The translations under genes and the position numbers were made by a program. Under the pieces are notes generated by a model. It saw only the letters and a list, made by a program, of their open reading frames with translations. It did no database searches and was not told where the DNA came from. A DNA stretch of 64,000 bases from JACVRW01 sp963819115 (GTDB lineage: Bacteria; Actinomycetota; Thermoleophilia; Solirubrobacterales; Thermoleophilaceae), in NCBI GenBank assembly GCA_963819115.1, contig CAWFUR010000011.1:1736001-1800000 (forward strand), read 5' to 3'. Shown here piece after piece: positions 1 to 7,012 of this stretch. Positions within the stretch are counted from its first letter, which is position 1. Every line of letters begins with the position of its first letter.

Positions 1-151
1 TGGACGGCCGCTGGAGGTCGATGAAGCCGTGGAGCGCGTTGGCGTCCAGCGAGCGGGCGTCGCCCGACCCGTAGGCCACGGCAACCAGAATCAGGAACGC
101 GATCGCGCACCAGAGGGCGCCAAGCACCAGAATGCGCGGCCGAAGGGTCAT
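1..151 (-). CDS. N-terminal part of a membrane protein, possibly PAP2 family
   Basis: The gene enters the window from the left edge, so only the first 50 codons are visible, read leftwards from an ATG at 149-151. They encode a short basic start (MTLRPR), one hydrophobic membrane segment at about residues 7-25, then a polar stretch beginning GSGDARSLDAN. This opening resembles PAP2-type phosphatases, where a first transmembrane helix precedes a segment naming the substrate-side loop, but none of the catalytic PAP2 motifs lies inside the window. The family call is inference; that it is a membrane protein is seen directly. Confidence 0.5.
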   Translation of the reverse strand, partial: MTLRPRILVLGALWCAIAFLILVAVAYGSGDARSLDANALHGFIDLQRPS

Positions 152-224
152 ACAACTCAAGGTAGCGAGCGTCCTAGCGGACTTCGCCGAGTCGCCAGGA
201 CCGCCGCTACAATCTCCGCGTCTA

Positions 225-297
225 GCCGCCATCGTCTAGGGGACTAGGACGCCGCCCTCTCACGGCGGTAACGGGGGTTCGAATCCCCCTGGCGGTA
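225..297 (+). tRNA. tRNA-Glu (anticodon CTC)
   Basis: A complete cloverleaf is visible: acceptor GCCGCCA pairs with TGGCGGT (first pair G-T), the anticodon loop CCTCTCA carries CTC between GCCGC and GCGGT arms, and the T-loop reads GGTTCGAATCC. The discriminator is A at 297 and no CCA is encoded. The GCCGCCATCGTCTAG start is typical of bacterial tRNA-Glu. Confidence 0.97.
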
Positions 298-348
298 CTG
301 CCCGGGTCTACGAGAACCCGTCGAGCCCGACACTGGGGAACGCGGACG

Positions 349-747
349 TCACTCCGGCAGCCCCAGGGCCGCGCGGGCCTCGGCCTCGGTGCGGTACCAG
401 CTCCAACCGGCGACCATGCCGTCGCGGACGGTCGCCACCTGCCACATCGTCTGCTCGAGCGGCATCCCGCTTCTGGCCGCCGTGCCCTGCACGCGCGCCT
501 TGACGATCGTCGAGTCGCCGAACGCCTCCACGTGCTCGACCACGGGCCGCCAGTCCGGGAACACGGTCACCATCAGGTCGAGGAACTCGCGCACCCCCGC
601 GTGCCCCCGGTAGACCGTGGCCTCCGACTCCTGGATCAGTGAGGTGAACTCGATCTCGGGGTGCGTGATCGCGAGGAAGCCGTCGATGTCACGGCGCCCC
701 AGGGTGTCGAAGGCTCGCCGCGCGAGTTCGATGTTCTCCTCGGACAC
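349..747 (-). CDS. SnoaL/NTF2-like small protein
   Basis: A 132-residue protein starting with GTG and opening MSEENIELARRAFDTLGRRD. The acidic-helix start, the 'HPEIEFTSL' strand and the 'YRGHAGVREFL' segment are hallmarks of the SnoaL-like/nuclear transport factor 2 fold, a cone-shaped alpha+beta barrel used for many small-molecule isomerases, hydrolases and binding proteins. The substrate cannot be told from sequence. It lies three bases after the stop of the next SnoaL-like gene upstream and is surely co-transcribed with it. The same two-gene arrangement recurs at 34015-34812. Confidence 0.85.
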   Translation of the reverse strand: MSEENIELARRAFDTLGRRDIDGFLAITHPEIEFTSLIQESEATVYRGHAGVREFLDLMVTVFPDWRPVVEHVEAFGDSTIVKARVQGTAARSGMPLEQTMWQVATVRDGMVAGWSWYRTEAEARAALGLPE

Positions 748-750
748 GGT

Positions 751-1149
751 CTAGCCGGGAAGCCACACGGCATCGAGCGCGGCCTGAGGATCGCTGTGGC
801 TCACGACTCTGAAAACGAGTCCGCCCCGCAGGTCGAACACGAACCCGACCGTCGTCTCGATGTCCACGCGCGGGCCGGGCGCGACGGCGGTGATCTGTCC
901 CACAACCCCAACCCGGTCATCGCGATCGCGGAACTCTCGGGGCTCGATCAGATAGGTCTCCCAGTCCTCCTCCATGTCGCGCGCAAAGCGGCGCATGCCC
1001 TCGTGTCCGCGATAGACCAGCCCCTCCAGCTGGGCCCGGAAGGGCACGAACTCGCACTCCGCGTCGAACATGCGCACCAGGTCATCCACAGCCCGGGCGT
1101 TGAACGCCGCGATGACCCGCCGGACGATCTCCACGTTGTCCTGCGACAT
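751..1149 (-). CDS. SnoaL/NTF2-like small protein
   Basis: A 132-residue SnoaL/NTF2-like protein opening MSQDNVEIVRRVIAAFNARA, with the family's 'YRGHEGMRRFARDMEEDW' segment near residues 45-62 and a closing beta strand region. The reading frame continues further upstream, but the ATG at 1149 is preferred because the family begins MSQ(D/E)N and a -10-like GATACT lies 8 nt before it. It is the first gene of a two-gene unit with 349-747. Function is unknown; members are often polyketide-cyclase-like or limonene-epoxide-hydrolase-like. Confidence 0.85.
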   Translation of the reverse strand: MSQDNVEIVRRVIAAFNARAVDDLVRMFDAECEFVPFRAQLEGLVYRGHEGMRRFARDMEEDWETYLIEPREFRDRDDRVGVVGQITAVAPGPRVDIETTVGFVFDLRGGLVFRVVSHSDPQAALDAVWLPG

Positions 1150-1157
1150 GGCGTCCG

Positions 1158-1163
1158 AGTATC
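1158..1163 (-). promoter_or_regulatory. -10 element of the SnoaL-like pair
   Basis: GATACT on the minus strand, 8 nt before the ATG at 1149, inside a GGGATACTCG block. The same block sits 8-9 nt before the SnoaL-like starts at 34812 and 35296. The spacing would put the transcription start at or next to the start codon, i.e. a leaderless mRNA. Confidence 0.5.
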
Positions 1164-1165
1164 CC

Positions 1166-1558
1166 TCAGCTGTCGAGTTCCTCAACCAATTCGGCAACTC
1201 GGCGGGCGATGTCGTCCCGGATGGCCCGCACCTCGCCGAGCGGACGTCCCGCGGGATCCGGAAGCTCCCAGTCGATGTACCGCTTTCCCGGGATGTAGGG
1301 GCACTCATCCCCGCATCCCATCGTCACCACGAGGTCCGCGCGCTCGGCGATCTCGGTGGTCAGCCGCCGCGGAACGACATCGGCGAGGTCGATGTCCAGC
1401 TCGCGCATCACGGTCACCACCTCGGGATGGACCCGACCCGCGGGCGTGGTGCCCGCCGACTCGGCGTCGTGGCGGCCCGCCGACGCACGCTCGAAGAGCG
1501 CCCGGCTCATCTGGGAGCGGCCGGCGTTGTGCAGGCACACGAACAGAACCCGCGCCAA
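1166..1558 (-). CDS. arsC: Arsenate reductase, low-molecular-weight phosphatase type
   Basis: A 130-residue protein that should reduce arsenate to arsenite in the cytoplasm. It has the PTP-loop VCLHNAGRS with the nucleophile Cys8 and Arg14, as in the low-molecular-weight tyrosine phosphatase fold, and the redox cysteine segment MGCGDECPY (Cys82, Cys86) of the ArsC branch, plus the catalytic-Asp loop WELPDPAG. The start directly abuts the aquaporin stop, so it is the last gene of the leftward ars transcript (oxidase, aquaporin, arsC). Whether it uses thioredoxin or mycothiol is not shown by the sequence. Protein tyrosine phosphatase activity is the alternative, made unlikely by the neighbours. 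Confidence 0.9.
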   Translation of the reverse strand: MARVLFVCLHNAGRSQMSRALFERASAGRHDAESAGTTPAGRVHPEVVTVMRELDIDLADVVPRRLTTEIAERADLVVTMGCGDECPYIPGKRYIDWELPDPAGRPLGEVRAIRDDIARRVAELVEELDS

Positions 1559-2244
1559 CTAGGCGACCTCGACCTTCGGATCTCCGCGTACCAGCTGGTA
1601 GGCGAGAGCGCCGGCCGCCGCCCCGACGATGGGGCCGGCCACGTAGATCCAGAGGTGGTCCCACCGTCCCGTCACCAGCGCGGGCCCGAACGACCTTGCC
1701 GGATTCATGCTCGCCCCGGTCACCGGCCCGCCGAACAGCGCGTCGAGACCGACGGTCGCGCCGATGGCTATGGCCGCTGCGGCGCCGACCGCTCTCGTAT
1801 CGGTGGCCACGGCCATGATCACGAACATCAGGACGCCGTCATCACGATCTCATAGACCAGCGCGCTTCCGCTGCCGACGGTGGGCTGGGTGATCCCCAGT
1901 CCGGCCGGGCGATCGGTCCACACCGCGTACAGGAGCAGAGCGCCGGCGATCGCACCGGCGATCTGCGCTCCGATGTAGGCCAAGGCGTCACGGGCTGGGA
2001 AGTGCCTGGTGAGCGTGAAGGCCACTGTGACCGCGGGATTGATGTGCGCTCCCGAGAGGTGCCCGGTGGCGTAGACCATGACCATGATCACGAGTCCGAA
2101 CGTGAGGGCCACCCCCACGACCCCGAGGCTGCCGCCGGAGTGTGAGTCGCCGACGATCGCGCCGCAACCCGCGAACACGAGTGCGAAGGCCGCGATGGCC
2201 TCCGCTGCCGCGCGGCGGGCGAGGCCGGCGCGCTCGTGCCTCAC
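1559..2244 (-). pseudogene. Aquaporin (AqpS/AqpZ-like), broken by a one-base shift
   Basis: Two reading frames together make a full six-helix MIP channel of about 228 residues. The first part (from GTG at 2244 to TGA at 1828-1830) holds NPA box one in SGAHINPAVTVAF; the second (from ATG at 1828) holds box two in GASMNPARSFGPAL. One base is missing near 1830; adding it gives an unbroken ...EIVMTA-LMFVIMAVATD join as expected of the family. The stop and the second ATG overlap as TGATG, so translational re-start could still make two half-channels. It overlaps the oxidase stop by 4 nt and abuts arsC. In ars operons such channels (AqpS) release arsenite made by ArsC. A sequence error is a real alternative to a true mutation. 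Confidence 0.75.
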
Positions 2245-3080
2245 AGCGACTCGAGGGGAACGCCCACGATCTTGAGGCGCCGGGTTAGGCCGGCGATCGC
2301 GAAGTCCCGAATCTCGTCCGCGGTCGCCCCGAGCGCCTCCCAGTCCGTGCCGTCGCTGTCCGGTGGCGCCAGCGACGCCGCGACCGCCGGGAGGAGCGCG
2401 CGCAACGTCTTCCGCACAGTGTCTCCCAGACCGGGGTCATCGCGGACGGCCTCACGCAGGAACCAGGTGCCGTACGCGATGTGCCGCTGCTCGTCGTGAT
2501 GGATCTTCGAATAGCCGTCCACGAAGCCACCGAGCAACCCCACCCGCTCGAGGTAGCCGGTAATGAAGTTGAACGCGGTGAGGCCCAGCGTGCCCTCGAT
2601 CACCATGTGGTAGGTCGTGACGAAGGCGACCTTCGCCTCCCCATCCCCCGGCTCGGCCACGAGCCGCTCGTGCGCCCGTACCAGGGCCTCGTCGAAGATC
2701 GTGGCAAACGCCGGAGAGAGCTGTTCCCGCGCGCGGGCCACGTGCTCGCCGATCGTCCCGGGGTCGGCAATCACCTCGTCCTGGTAGCGCGCGTAGAACT
2801 GCATGTGGCGCGCCTCGTCCACCTGCTGGGTGGTCAAGAACGTGGCCTCCTCCTCGGTTCCGTATGCGCCCACCAGGCCCGAGAACTTGGTGGTGATGCG
2901 CTCCTCCGCCACCATCAGCGACGCGAGAGCCCAGAAGACGAGGGAGCGGTCATCACCCGTCATCGCCCCCCATTGGTCCGCGTCGGCCTCCAGATCGATC
3001 GCGAACGGGCTCCACTGCTCCTCCTCCCAGTGGCGGTACAGGGTCTGCGGATCGTGCAGGTGGACTTCGTCGCCGGCCAC
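2241..3080 (-). CDS. R2-like di-metal oxidase (ribonucleotide reductase small-subunit superfamily)
   Basis: About 279 residues from a GTG at 3080. It has the complete carboxylate/histidine metal set of the R2/R2lox four-helix bundle: VAEERIT (Glu59/60), VDEARH (Glu89, His92), VIEGTLGLT (Glu162) and HHDEQRH (Glu197, His200). The length and the YHMVIEG helix resemble R2-like ligand-binding oxidases rather than NrdB, and no NrdA lies nearby. It would bind two metals (Fe/Fe or Mn/Fe) and activate oxygen; the substrate is unknown. The frame stays open up to 3404 but that would run through arsR, so the GTG after the shared promoter region was chosen. It is the first gene of the leftward ars transcript, which is an unusual partner for arsenic genes. 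Confidence 0.75.
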   Translation of the reverse strand: MAGDEVHLHDPQTLYRHWEEEQWSPFAIDLEADADQWGAMTGDDRSLVFWALASLMVAEERITTKFSGLVGAYGTEEEATFLTTQQVDEARHMQFYARYQDEVIADPGTIGEHVARAREQLSPAFATIFDEALVRAHERLVAEPGDGEAKVAFVTTYHMVIEGTLGLTAFNFITGYLERVGLLGGFVDGYSKIHHDEQRHIAYGTWFLREAVRDDPGLGDTVRKTLRALLPAVAASLAPPDSDGTDWEALGATADEIRDFAIAGLTRRLKIVGVPLESL

Positions 3081-3099
3081 AGCGCGTGACGTTATTACA

Positions 3100-3138
3100 T
3101 TGACGACAGCCGATTCAATTGATATCTCTGTATTGATG
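3100..3138 (+). promoter_or_regulatory. arsR promoter with likely ArsR operator
   Basis: TTGACG at 3100-3105, a 17-nt spacer and TATCTC at 3123-3128 form a plausible promoter; the ATG of arsR follows 7 nt later, suggesting a leaderless mRNA. Overlapping the -10 is an imperfect dyad with TCAAT (3115-3119) and ATTGA (3132-3136), the kind of AT-rich site ArsR/SmtB proteins bind. It lies between divergent arsR and the oxidase gene, so one bound repressor could control both directions. Confidence 0.5.
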
Positions 3139-3489
3139 AGTGTCGATCTGGAGCTGGCCCCCAAGCAGAAGCGCCGTGCCGGGGAGCCCTGCTGCGAGCC
3201 GGTGGTGTACCCCGATGTCGATCGTGACCGGGCCGAGCAGATGGCGGCCAGCGCCAAGGCGCTGGCTGATCCGATCCGCCTGCAGCTGGTGGACGTGCTC
3301 CGCAAGCACGCGGGCAAGGTCTGCGTGTGCGAGCTCGTGCCGTTGTTCGAGGTGTCCCAGCCCACGCTCTCGCACCATCTCAAGGTGCTGCGCGATGCCG
3401 GCATCGTGGACTCTGAGCGCCGAGGCCTGTGGGCCTACTACTACGTCAATCCCGGACCACTGGAGGAGCTTTCCCGATGGCTCAGCTGA
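3136..3489 (+). CDS. arsR: Arsenite-responsive repressor, ArsR/SmtB family
   Basis: A 117-residue winged-helix repressor. Residues 33-115 carry the ArsR HTH with ALADPIRLQLVDVL, the recognition helix VSQPTLSHHLKVLRDAG and the wing ERRGLWAYYYV. The metalloid site is likely the CVCEL pair Cys63/Cys65 in the classical DNA-binding helix; an extra Cys19-Cys20 pair near the N-terminus could supply a third thiolate. It would leave DNA upon binding As(III). The ATG at 3136 fits the promoter spacing. Its end overlaps arsM by 13 nt, so the two are translationally coupled. Confidence 0.92.
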   Translation: MSVDLELAPKQKRRAGEPCCEPVVYPDVDRDRAEQMAASAKALADPIRLQLVDVLRKHAGKVCVCELVPLFEVSQPTLSHHLKVLRDAGIVDSERRGLWAYYYVNPGPLEELSRWLS

Positions 3490-4256
3490 ATGATGTTCGC
3501 GACCTTGTCCGCGCCCGCTACGCCGCCGCCGCGAAGGGGGTCTCCACAGCCTCCGGAGAGTCCGGCTGCTGCGGCTCCGCCTCCGGCTGCGGTTCCACGA
3601 CCCTGCGAGACGACGAGGCCGCCGTGTTCGGTGAGCGCCTCTACGCCGGCCCCGAACGCGAGGGCGCGCCCGAGGCCGCCGTGGCCGCCTCGATGGGGTG
3701 CGGCGTACCCACGGCCGTGGCGGAGCTGCGTGAGGGAGAGACGGTTCTCGACCTGGGCTCCGGTGCTGGGGCGGATGTCCTCATCTCGGCGCGCAGGGTC
3801 GGCCCGGCAGGCACGGTCGTGGGCCTCGACATGACCGACGAGATGCTCGAGCTGGCCCGCGCGAACGCCGCGGCCGAACGGATCGACAACGTCGAGTTCG
3901 TCAAGGGCAACATCGAGGAGATCCCGCTCGACGATCACTCCGTCGACGTCGTGATCTCCAACTGCGTCATCAACCTCTCGGCCGACAAGCCCGCGGTCAT
4001 CAACGAGGCCGCTCGCGTGCTTCGCCCCGGCGGCCGTTTCGCCGTGTCCGACGTGATCGCGGACCCCGCCATGGACGATGCCACCCGCGCCGACATGGAG
4101 CAGTGGACCGGTTGCATCGCCGGCGCCCTCACCCGGGATGAGTTCACCCGGGCGCTCGAGTCCGCGGGCTTCGAGGACATCGAGATTCGCGAGACGCATC
4201 GCGTGCACGAGCACGCGAGCTCGGCAATCGTCAGAGCCGCCAAGCCCGCGCCCTAA
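3477..4256 (+). CDS. arsM: Arsenite S-adenosylmethionine methyltransferase
   Basis: A 259-residue Rossmann-fold methyltransferase. The SAM site is VLDLGSGAGADV (about residues 90-101) followed by GLDMTDEML. The arsenite-binding cysteines expected of ArsM are present: an N-terminal cluster (Cys31, Cys32, Cys38), Cys75 in SMGCGVPTA, Cys163 in SNCVINL and Cys213 in WTGCIAG. It would methylate As(III) to mono-, di- and possibly trimethyl arsenicals that are less retained or volatile. The start overlaps arsR, showing one operon under ArsR control. Confidence 0.92.
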   Translation: MAQLNDVRDLVRARYAAAAKGVSTASGESGCCGSASGCGSTTLRDDEAAVFGERLYAGPEREGAPEAAVAASMGCGVPTAVAELREGETVLDLGSGAGADVLISARRVGPAGTVVGLDMTDEMLELARANAAAERIDNVEFVKGNIEEIPLDDHSVDVVISNCVINLSADKPAVINEAARVLRPGGRFAVSDVIADPAMDDATRADMEQWTGCIAGALTRDEFTRALESAGFEDIEIRETHRVHEHASSAIVRAAKPAP

Positions 4257-4312
4257 CCGGAGACCCCACCGGGCCGGCGCGCGGCTGCAGGACCTCGCCC
4301 ATACTCGGCCAA

Positions 4313-4531
4313 ATGAGGCGACTTTGGCTGATGCCCGCCTTCGTGGCACTGCTCTTCGCGAGCGTGTGGGCCGTGGCCACCGTGACCATCGCCACCGGCT
4401 CGGCGATCGTGACCGGGAACTCCCACGGCGGCCTCTTCTGGTCTGTGATCGCGGCCCTCGCCATTGTGGCCGTCGGGCTCGTGAGAATCACCGGGGGCGT
4501 CGGCCGCCGGGTCCTCCACCTCGCGCGCTGA
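4313..4531 (+). CDS. Small two-helix membrane protein
   Basis: 72 residues with two hydrophobic segments (about residues 7-27 and 42-60) and basic ends. No family is recognised. CATACT at 4300-4305 lies 7 nt before the ATG and would make a leaderless transcript, which supports it as a real gene. It follows arsM on the same strand by 56 nt but no evidence ties it to arsenic. Confidence 0.5.
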   Translation: MRRLWLMPAFVALLFASVWAVATVTIATGSAIVTGNSHGGLFWSVIAALAIVAVGLVRITGGVGRRVLHLAR

Positions 4532-4686
4532 ATCCCCCAAACGGGTAGTTGCGGGAACAGCTACTTTTCGGAGGGGTCTCTTCCGGCGGGCCGATCGCGA
4601 ACCGGCGCGCCCTCTGAGCCGTACCACGAGTGCAGGACCCGCCCGGGCCCTTCTCGCCTATGCCTCCCTCCACGAACAACGGAACG

Positions 4687-5472
4687 ATGGAACCTGCCGT
4701 CGCCCGCGCACGCGCCATCGACGCGTACCGGCTCGACTCCTACATCCCCGAGCGGCTGGTGGAGGAGATGTACGACGGCCGGCGCCTGAGCCGCCTTCTC
4801 GCGCGCAAGGCGGTCCGGCGGCTCACCGGCCGTTTCCGCCGCTCCGACCCCGCCGAGGCGGTCGTGACGTCCTACGCCGGCCTCGCGGTGTTCGACCGCC
4901 CGGACCTGCACAAGGGCGGCATGGCCTTCGGCCGGGACTTCCCGCGCGCCCTCAACGAGCTCGGCGTGGGCCGGTGCGGCCGCCTGTTCGAGTACTGCGC
5001 CGGGCCCGGGTACATCGGTTACTCGCTGCTGGCCGCGGGCTGGTGCGAGAGCCTCGCCCTGGCCGACGTGAACGCCGACAGCGTGGCCGCCGCCCGGCGG
5101 ACGCGGGCGTACAACGCCATCGAGGACCGGGTGGCCGTCTATGAGTCCGACGCCCTCGATCAGATCCCCGCAAGCGAGCGATGGGACCTCGTCATCGCCA
5201 ACCCTCCCCACTTCCCCGCGGAGCCCCGTGAGCACGCCGACATCCAGGTGTACGACACCGGCTGGGACGTGCACGAGCGCTTCTATTCGACGGTCGGCGC
5301 GCACATGAAACCCGGCGGTCTCGTGGTGATGGTGGAGAACGCCGCCGGGTCCGACCCGAACCTGTTCCGGAAGATGATCGAGGCCGGCGGCGGGCGCCAG
5401 CGAACGCTCCATCCGGGAAGCGACATCCACGGCCACGCCAACGGGCTCTATTACCAAGTGAGCGAGTGGTAG
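4687..5472 (+). CDS. Class I SAM-dependent methyltransferase (HemK/RsmC-like)
   Basis: A Rossmann-fold methyltransferase of about 261 residues. The SAM-binding motif is EYCAGPGYIGYSLL, followed by acidic ADVNADS, and the catalytic VIANPPHFP matches the NPP(Y/F) motif of enzymes that methylate exocyclic amino groups of bases or glutamine side chains. A basic N-terminal region of about 90 residues precedes it and may bind RNA or protein. Starts at 4630 (GTG) and 4660 (ATG) are also in frame; the ATG at 4687 was chosen because the upstream residues are Pro-rich and unstructured. The target is unknown. Confidence 0.75.
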   Translation: MEPAVARARAIDAYRLDSYIPERLVEEMYDGRRLSRLLARKAVRRLTGRFRRSDPAEAVVTSYAGLAVFDRPDLHKGGMAFGRDFPRALNELGVGRCGRLFEYCAGPGYIGYSLLAAGWCESLALADVNADSVAAARRTRAYNAIEDRVAVYESDALDQIPASERWDLVIANPPHFPAEPREHADIQVYDTGWDVHERFYSTVGAHMKPGGLVVMVENAAGSDPNLFRKMIEAGGGRQRTLHPGSDIHGHANGLYYQVSEW

Positions 5473-5479
5473 TTCGGGG

Positions 5480-5522
5480 TCCGGTGCTCGGCCCGATCAC
5501 CGATCGGGCCTGCGCTCCTCCC
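5480..5522 (-). repeat. Dispersed 43-bp hairpin repeat, copy A
   Basis: One copy of the family described at 33806, in reverse orientation. The core is a perfect stem GGCCCGATC / GATCGGGCC around a 3-nt loop, flanked by GGAGCGCAG on one side and CGAGCACCGGA on the other. It starts 8 nt after the methyltransferase stop, between convergent genes. Confidence 0.85.
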
Positions 5523-5542
5523 TAGGCCTAGGTCATCCATGG

Positions 5543-5631
5543 TTTCGATTGCCGTGCCCGGGTAGGCGACTCGAAAGGCGGGACCGGCACGACAGACTTC
5601 GGCAAGGGGGATTTCGCGCCGGGACCGCCTT
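5543..5631 (+). ncRNA. Possible structured RNA of two adjacent hairpins
   Basis: Hairpin I pairs TTTCGATTGCC (5543-5553) with GGCGA and TCGAAA (5565-5576) with one bulged C, loop 11 nt. Hairpin II pairs 5575-5588 with 5618-5631: seven pairs, a tandem G.A/A.G mismatch, then five more pairs, closing a 29-nt loop. Tandem sheared G.A pairs are typical of folded RNA. It lies between convergent genes, so it precedes no gene on either strand; it could be a free-standing small RNA or a double terminator. No known family was recognised. Confidence 0.3.
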
Positions 5632-5690
5632 CTTTCTACGGACCAGGCCGCTTGGGCGATGGAAGAAGGCCCACCCGGCACTTCGGCGCC

Positions 5691-5729
5691 GCGGGCACCT
5701 GCGCCTGTACTCCGCGCAGGTGAGCCCGC
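5691..5729 (-). terminator. Terminator hairpin of the cupredoxin gene
   Basis: CACCTGCGC (5696-5704) pairs perfectly with GCGCAGGTG (5714-5722), extended outward by GCGGG/CCCGC with a bulge. It begins 14 nt after the cupredoxin stop in that gene's direction. No U-run follows, as is common in very GC-rich genomes. Confidence 0.6.
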
Positions 5730-5742
5730 CCCGCACCCGGCC

Positions 5743-6237
5743 TCAGTAGCCGTTCGAGCCGCTGCCGGTGCTCGAGCTGTCCTCGGAGGCGGAGTCCCCG
5801 CTCCCGCCTCCGGCCACCACGATCGTGCCCTTCATGCCCATGGCCTTGTGGTTCCCGATCGGGCAGTACATCTCGTAGGTACCGGCCTTGCTCAGGTCCA
5901 CCGTGAGCTTCGCCGACTGGCCCGCGTCGATCGGCTGGGTCTTGGCCTCGCCGCTCGGCCCCTCAACCTCGAGGGCGTGGGTGATCTGACCGTCGTTCGT
6001 CACGTCGATGGTCACGCTGCCGGCCTTCTTAACCGCCGGGTTCGCGGGATCGATCTTGAACTCGGTCTCCGAGAGCTTCACCGCGCCCGTTGAGCCGCCC
6101 GCAGCCGCGGTCGTGCTCGCGGCCTTCGCGGTACCTGTGGAGGCGTTTCCGTCGCCGTTGTTGTCGTTGCCACCGCATCCTGCGATGACCAGCGCCCCTG
6201 CCGCGAGCGCGGCAGCCAGCGGCCTGAGTGCGTACAT
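5743..6237 (-). CDS. Cupredoxin-domain lipoprotein
   Basis: 164 residues with a lipoprotein signal (hydrophobic segment ending LVIAGCGG, lipid Cys about residue 21), an Ala/Thr-rich linker, then a plastocyanin-like beta sandwich. Type 1 copper ligands are visible: His in QITHALEVEG, then Cys-His-Met in MYCPIGNHKAMGM. A Ser/Gly-rich tail follows. It should be an exported electron carrier anchored to the outer face of the membrane. It lies just downstream of the sigma/anti-sigma pair on the same strand and may belong to that regulon, as secreted cupredoxin and RskA-like genes often neighbour each other. Confidence 0.85.
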   Translation of the reverse strand: MYALRPLAAALAAGALVIAGCGGNDNNGDGNASTGTAKAASTTAAAGGSTGAVKLSETEFKIDPANPAVKKAGSVTIDVTNDGQITHALEVEGPSGEAKTQPIDAGQSAKLTVDLSKAGTYEMYCPIGNHKAMGMKGTIVVAGGGSGDSASEDSSSTGSGSNGY

Positions 6238-6319
6238 GAAGCCTCCGTGGTCGGCGCCCCGGGAACCGGGGCGGTTGGCACCGGGGTGTACGCGGGGCGG
6301 GGCGGGGCGGTTCGATCGC

Positions 6320-7012
6320 TCAGTACACGACGCCGCCGGCGAGCACGCTTGCTCCGCGCTCTCCCCGCGTGATCACGATGCGCTCGTAGTCGCCCGGCTT
6401 CGCCGCCGAGGTGAGCCGCACATGCGCCCGCCCGTGGGCGTCGACCCGGAAGGTGCCGCCGCTGATCCACCGGCCCGTGTCCGGGATGCACCAGAGCTGG
6501 TACATGGGTGTCGAGCCGGACGGCAGCCCCCTCACCGAAAGGTCCACCCGGGTGCCCTCGCGCACCGCCCGCAGGTAGGCCTCGGCCGTGGCGCCCCCGC
6601 CGCGGAGATCCACATGGCCGAAGGCCTCGTCCTCCTGAGAGGAGGACAGCGCCCCGGAGAGGAGGATCGCCACCGCGGCCACGGCCACCGCCACGCCACC
6701 CGCGAGCCCGAGCCGCAGGCGGCCGCCGGGCGGACGGCGCCGGGTGGGCGGCGCCGGAGCAGACGGCGCGCGGCGCTCACGCGCGAAGCGGTCCAGTACC
6801 GCCTCCTCGAGCGCGGCGGGCGGCGACTCGGGCTTGGCGTCGGCCGAGCCCGCCAGGTCGAGCAGCGCCGGCAACCCGGCCAGCTCGTCACGTTCCCTGC
6901 GGCAGTGCGGGCACGTCTCGATGTGGCGTTCGACCCGCTCGGCCTCGTGGGGCTCGAGCCGGCCCAGCACGTGACCGCCCAGGAGCTCCCGGATCTCGGC
7001 GCACTGATTCAC
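6320..7012 (-). CDS. Membrane anti-sigma factor (RskA-like, zinc finger)
   Basis: 230 residues from a GTG whose GTGA overlaps the sigma factor stop. The N-terminal half holds the zinc-binding anti-sigma motif ERHIETCPHC (His-x3-Cys-x2-Cys) that clamps the ECF sigma factor. One transmembrane helix lies at about residues 100-122. The exterior half is an RskA-type beta domain with GSTPMYQLWCIPDTGRW and GGTFRVDAHG. It should hold the sigma factor inactive at the membrane until regulated proteolysis. Translational coupling to its sigma partner is clear from the 4-nt overlap. Confidence 0.88.
   Translation of the reverse strand: MNQCAEIRELLGGHVLGRLEPHEAERVERHIETCPHCRRERDELAGLPALLDLAGSADAKPESPPAALEEAVLDRFARERRAPSAPAPPTRRRPPGGRLRLGLAGGVAVAVAAVAILLSGALSSSQEDEAFGHVDLRGGGATAEAYLRAVREGTRVDLSVRGLPSGSTPMYQLWCIPDTGRWISGGTFRVDAHGRAHVRLTSAAKPGDYERIVITRGERGASVLAGGVVY

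Noticed and set aside
3081..3404. Upstream extension of the R2-like oxidase frame through arsR
   Set aside because: It would run antisense through a certain arsR gene and adds Ser/Arg-rich sequence unlike the family; the GTG at 3080 is adequate.
5451..5736. Short leftward frames across 5451-5736
   Set aside because: They pass through the repeat and hairpins, start at different places and lack family features.
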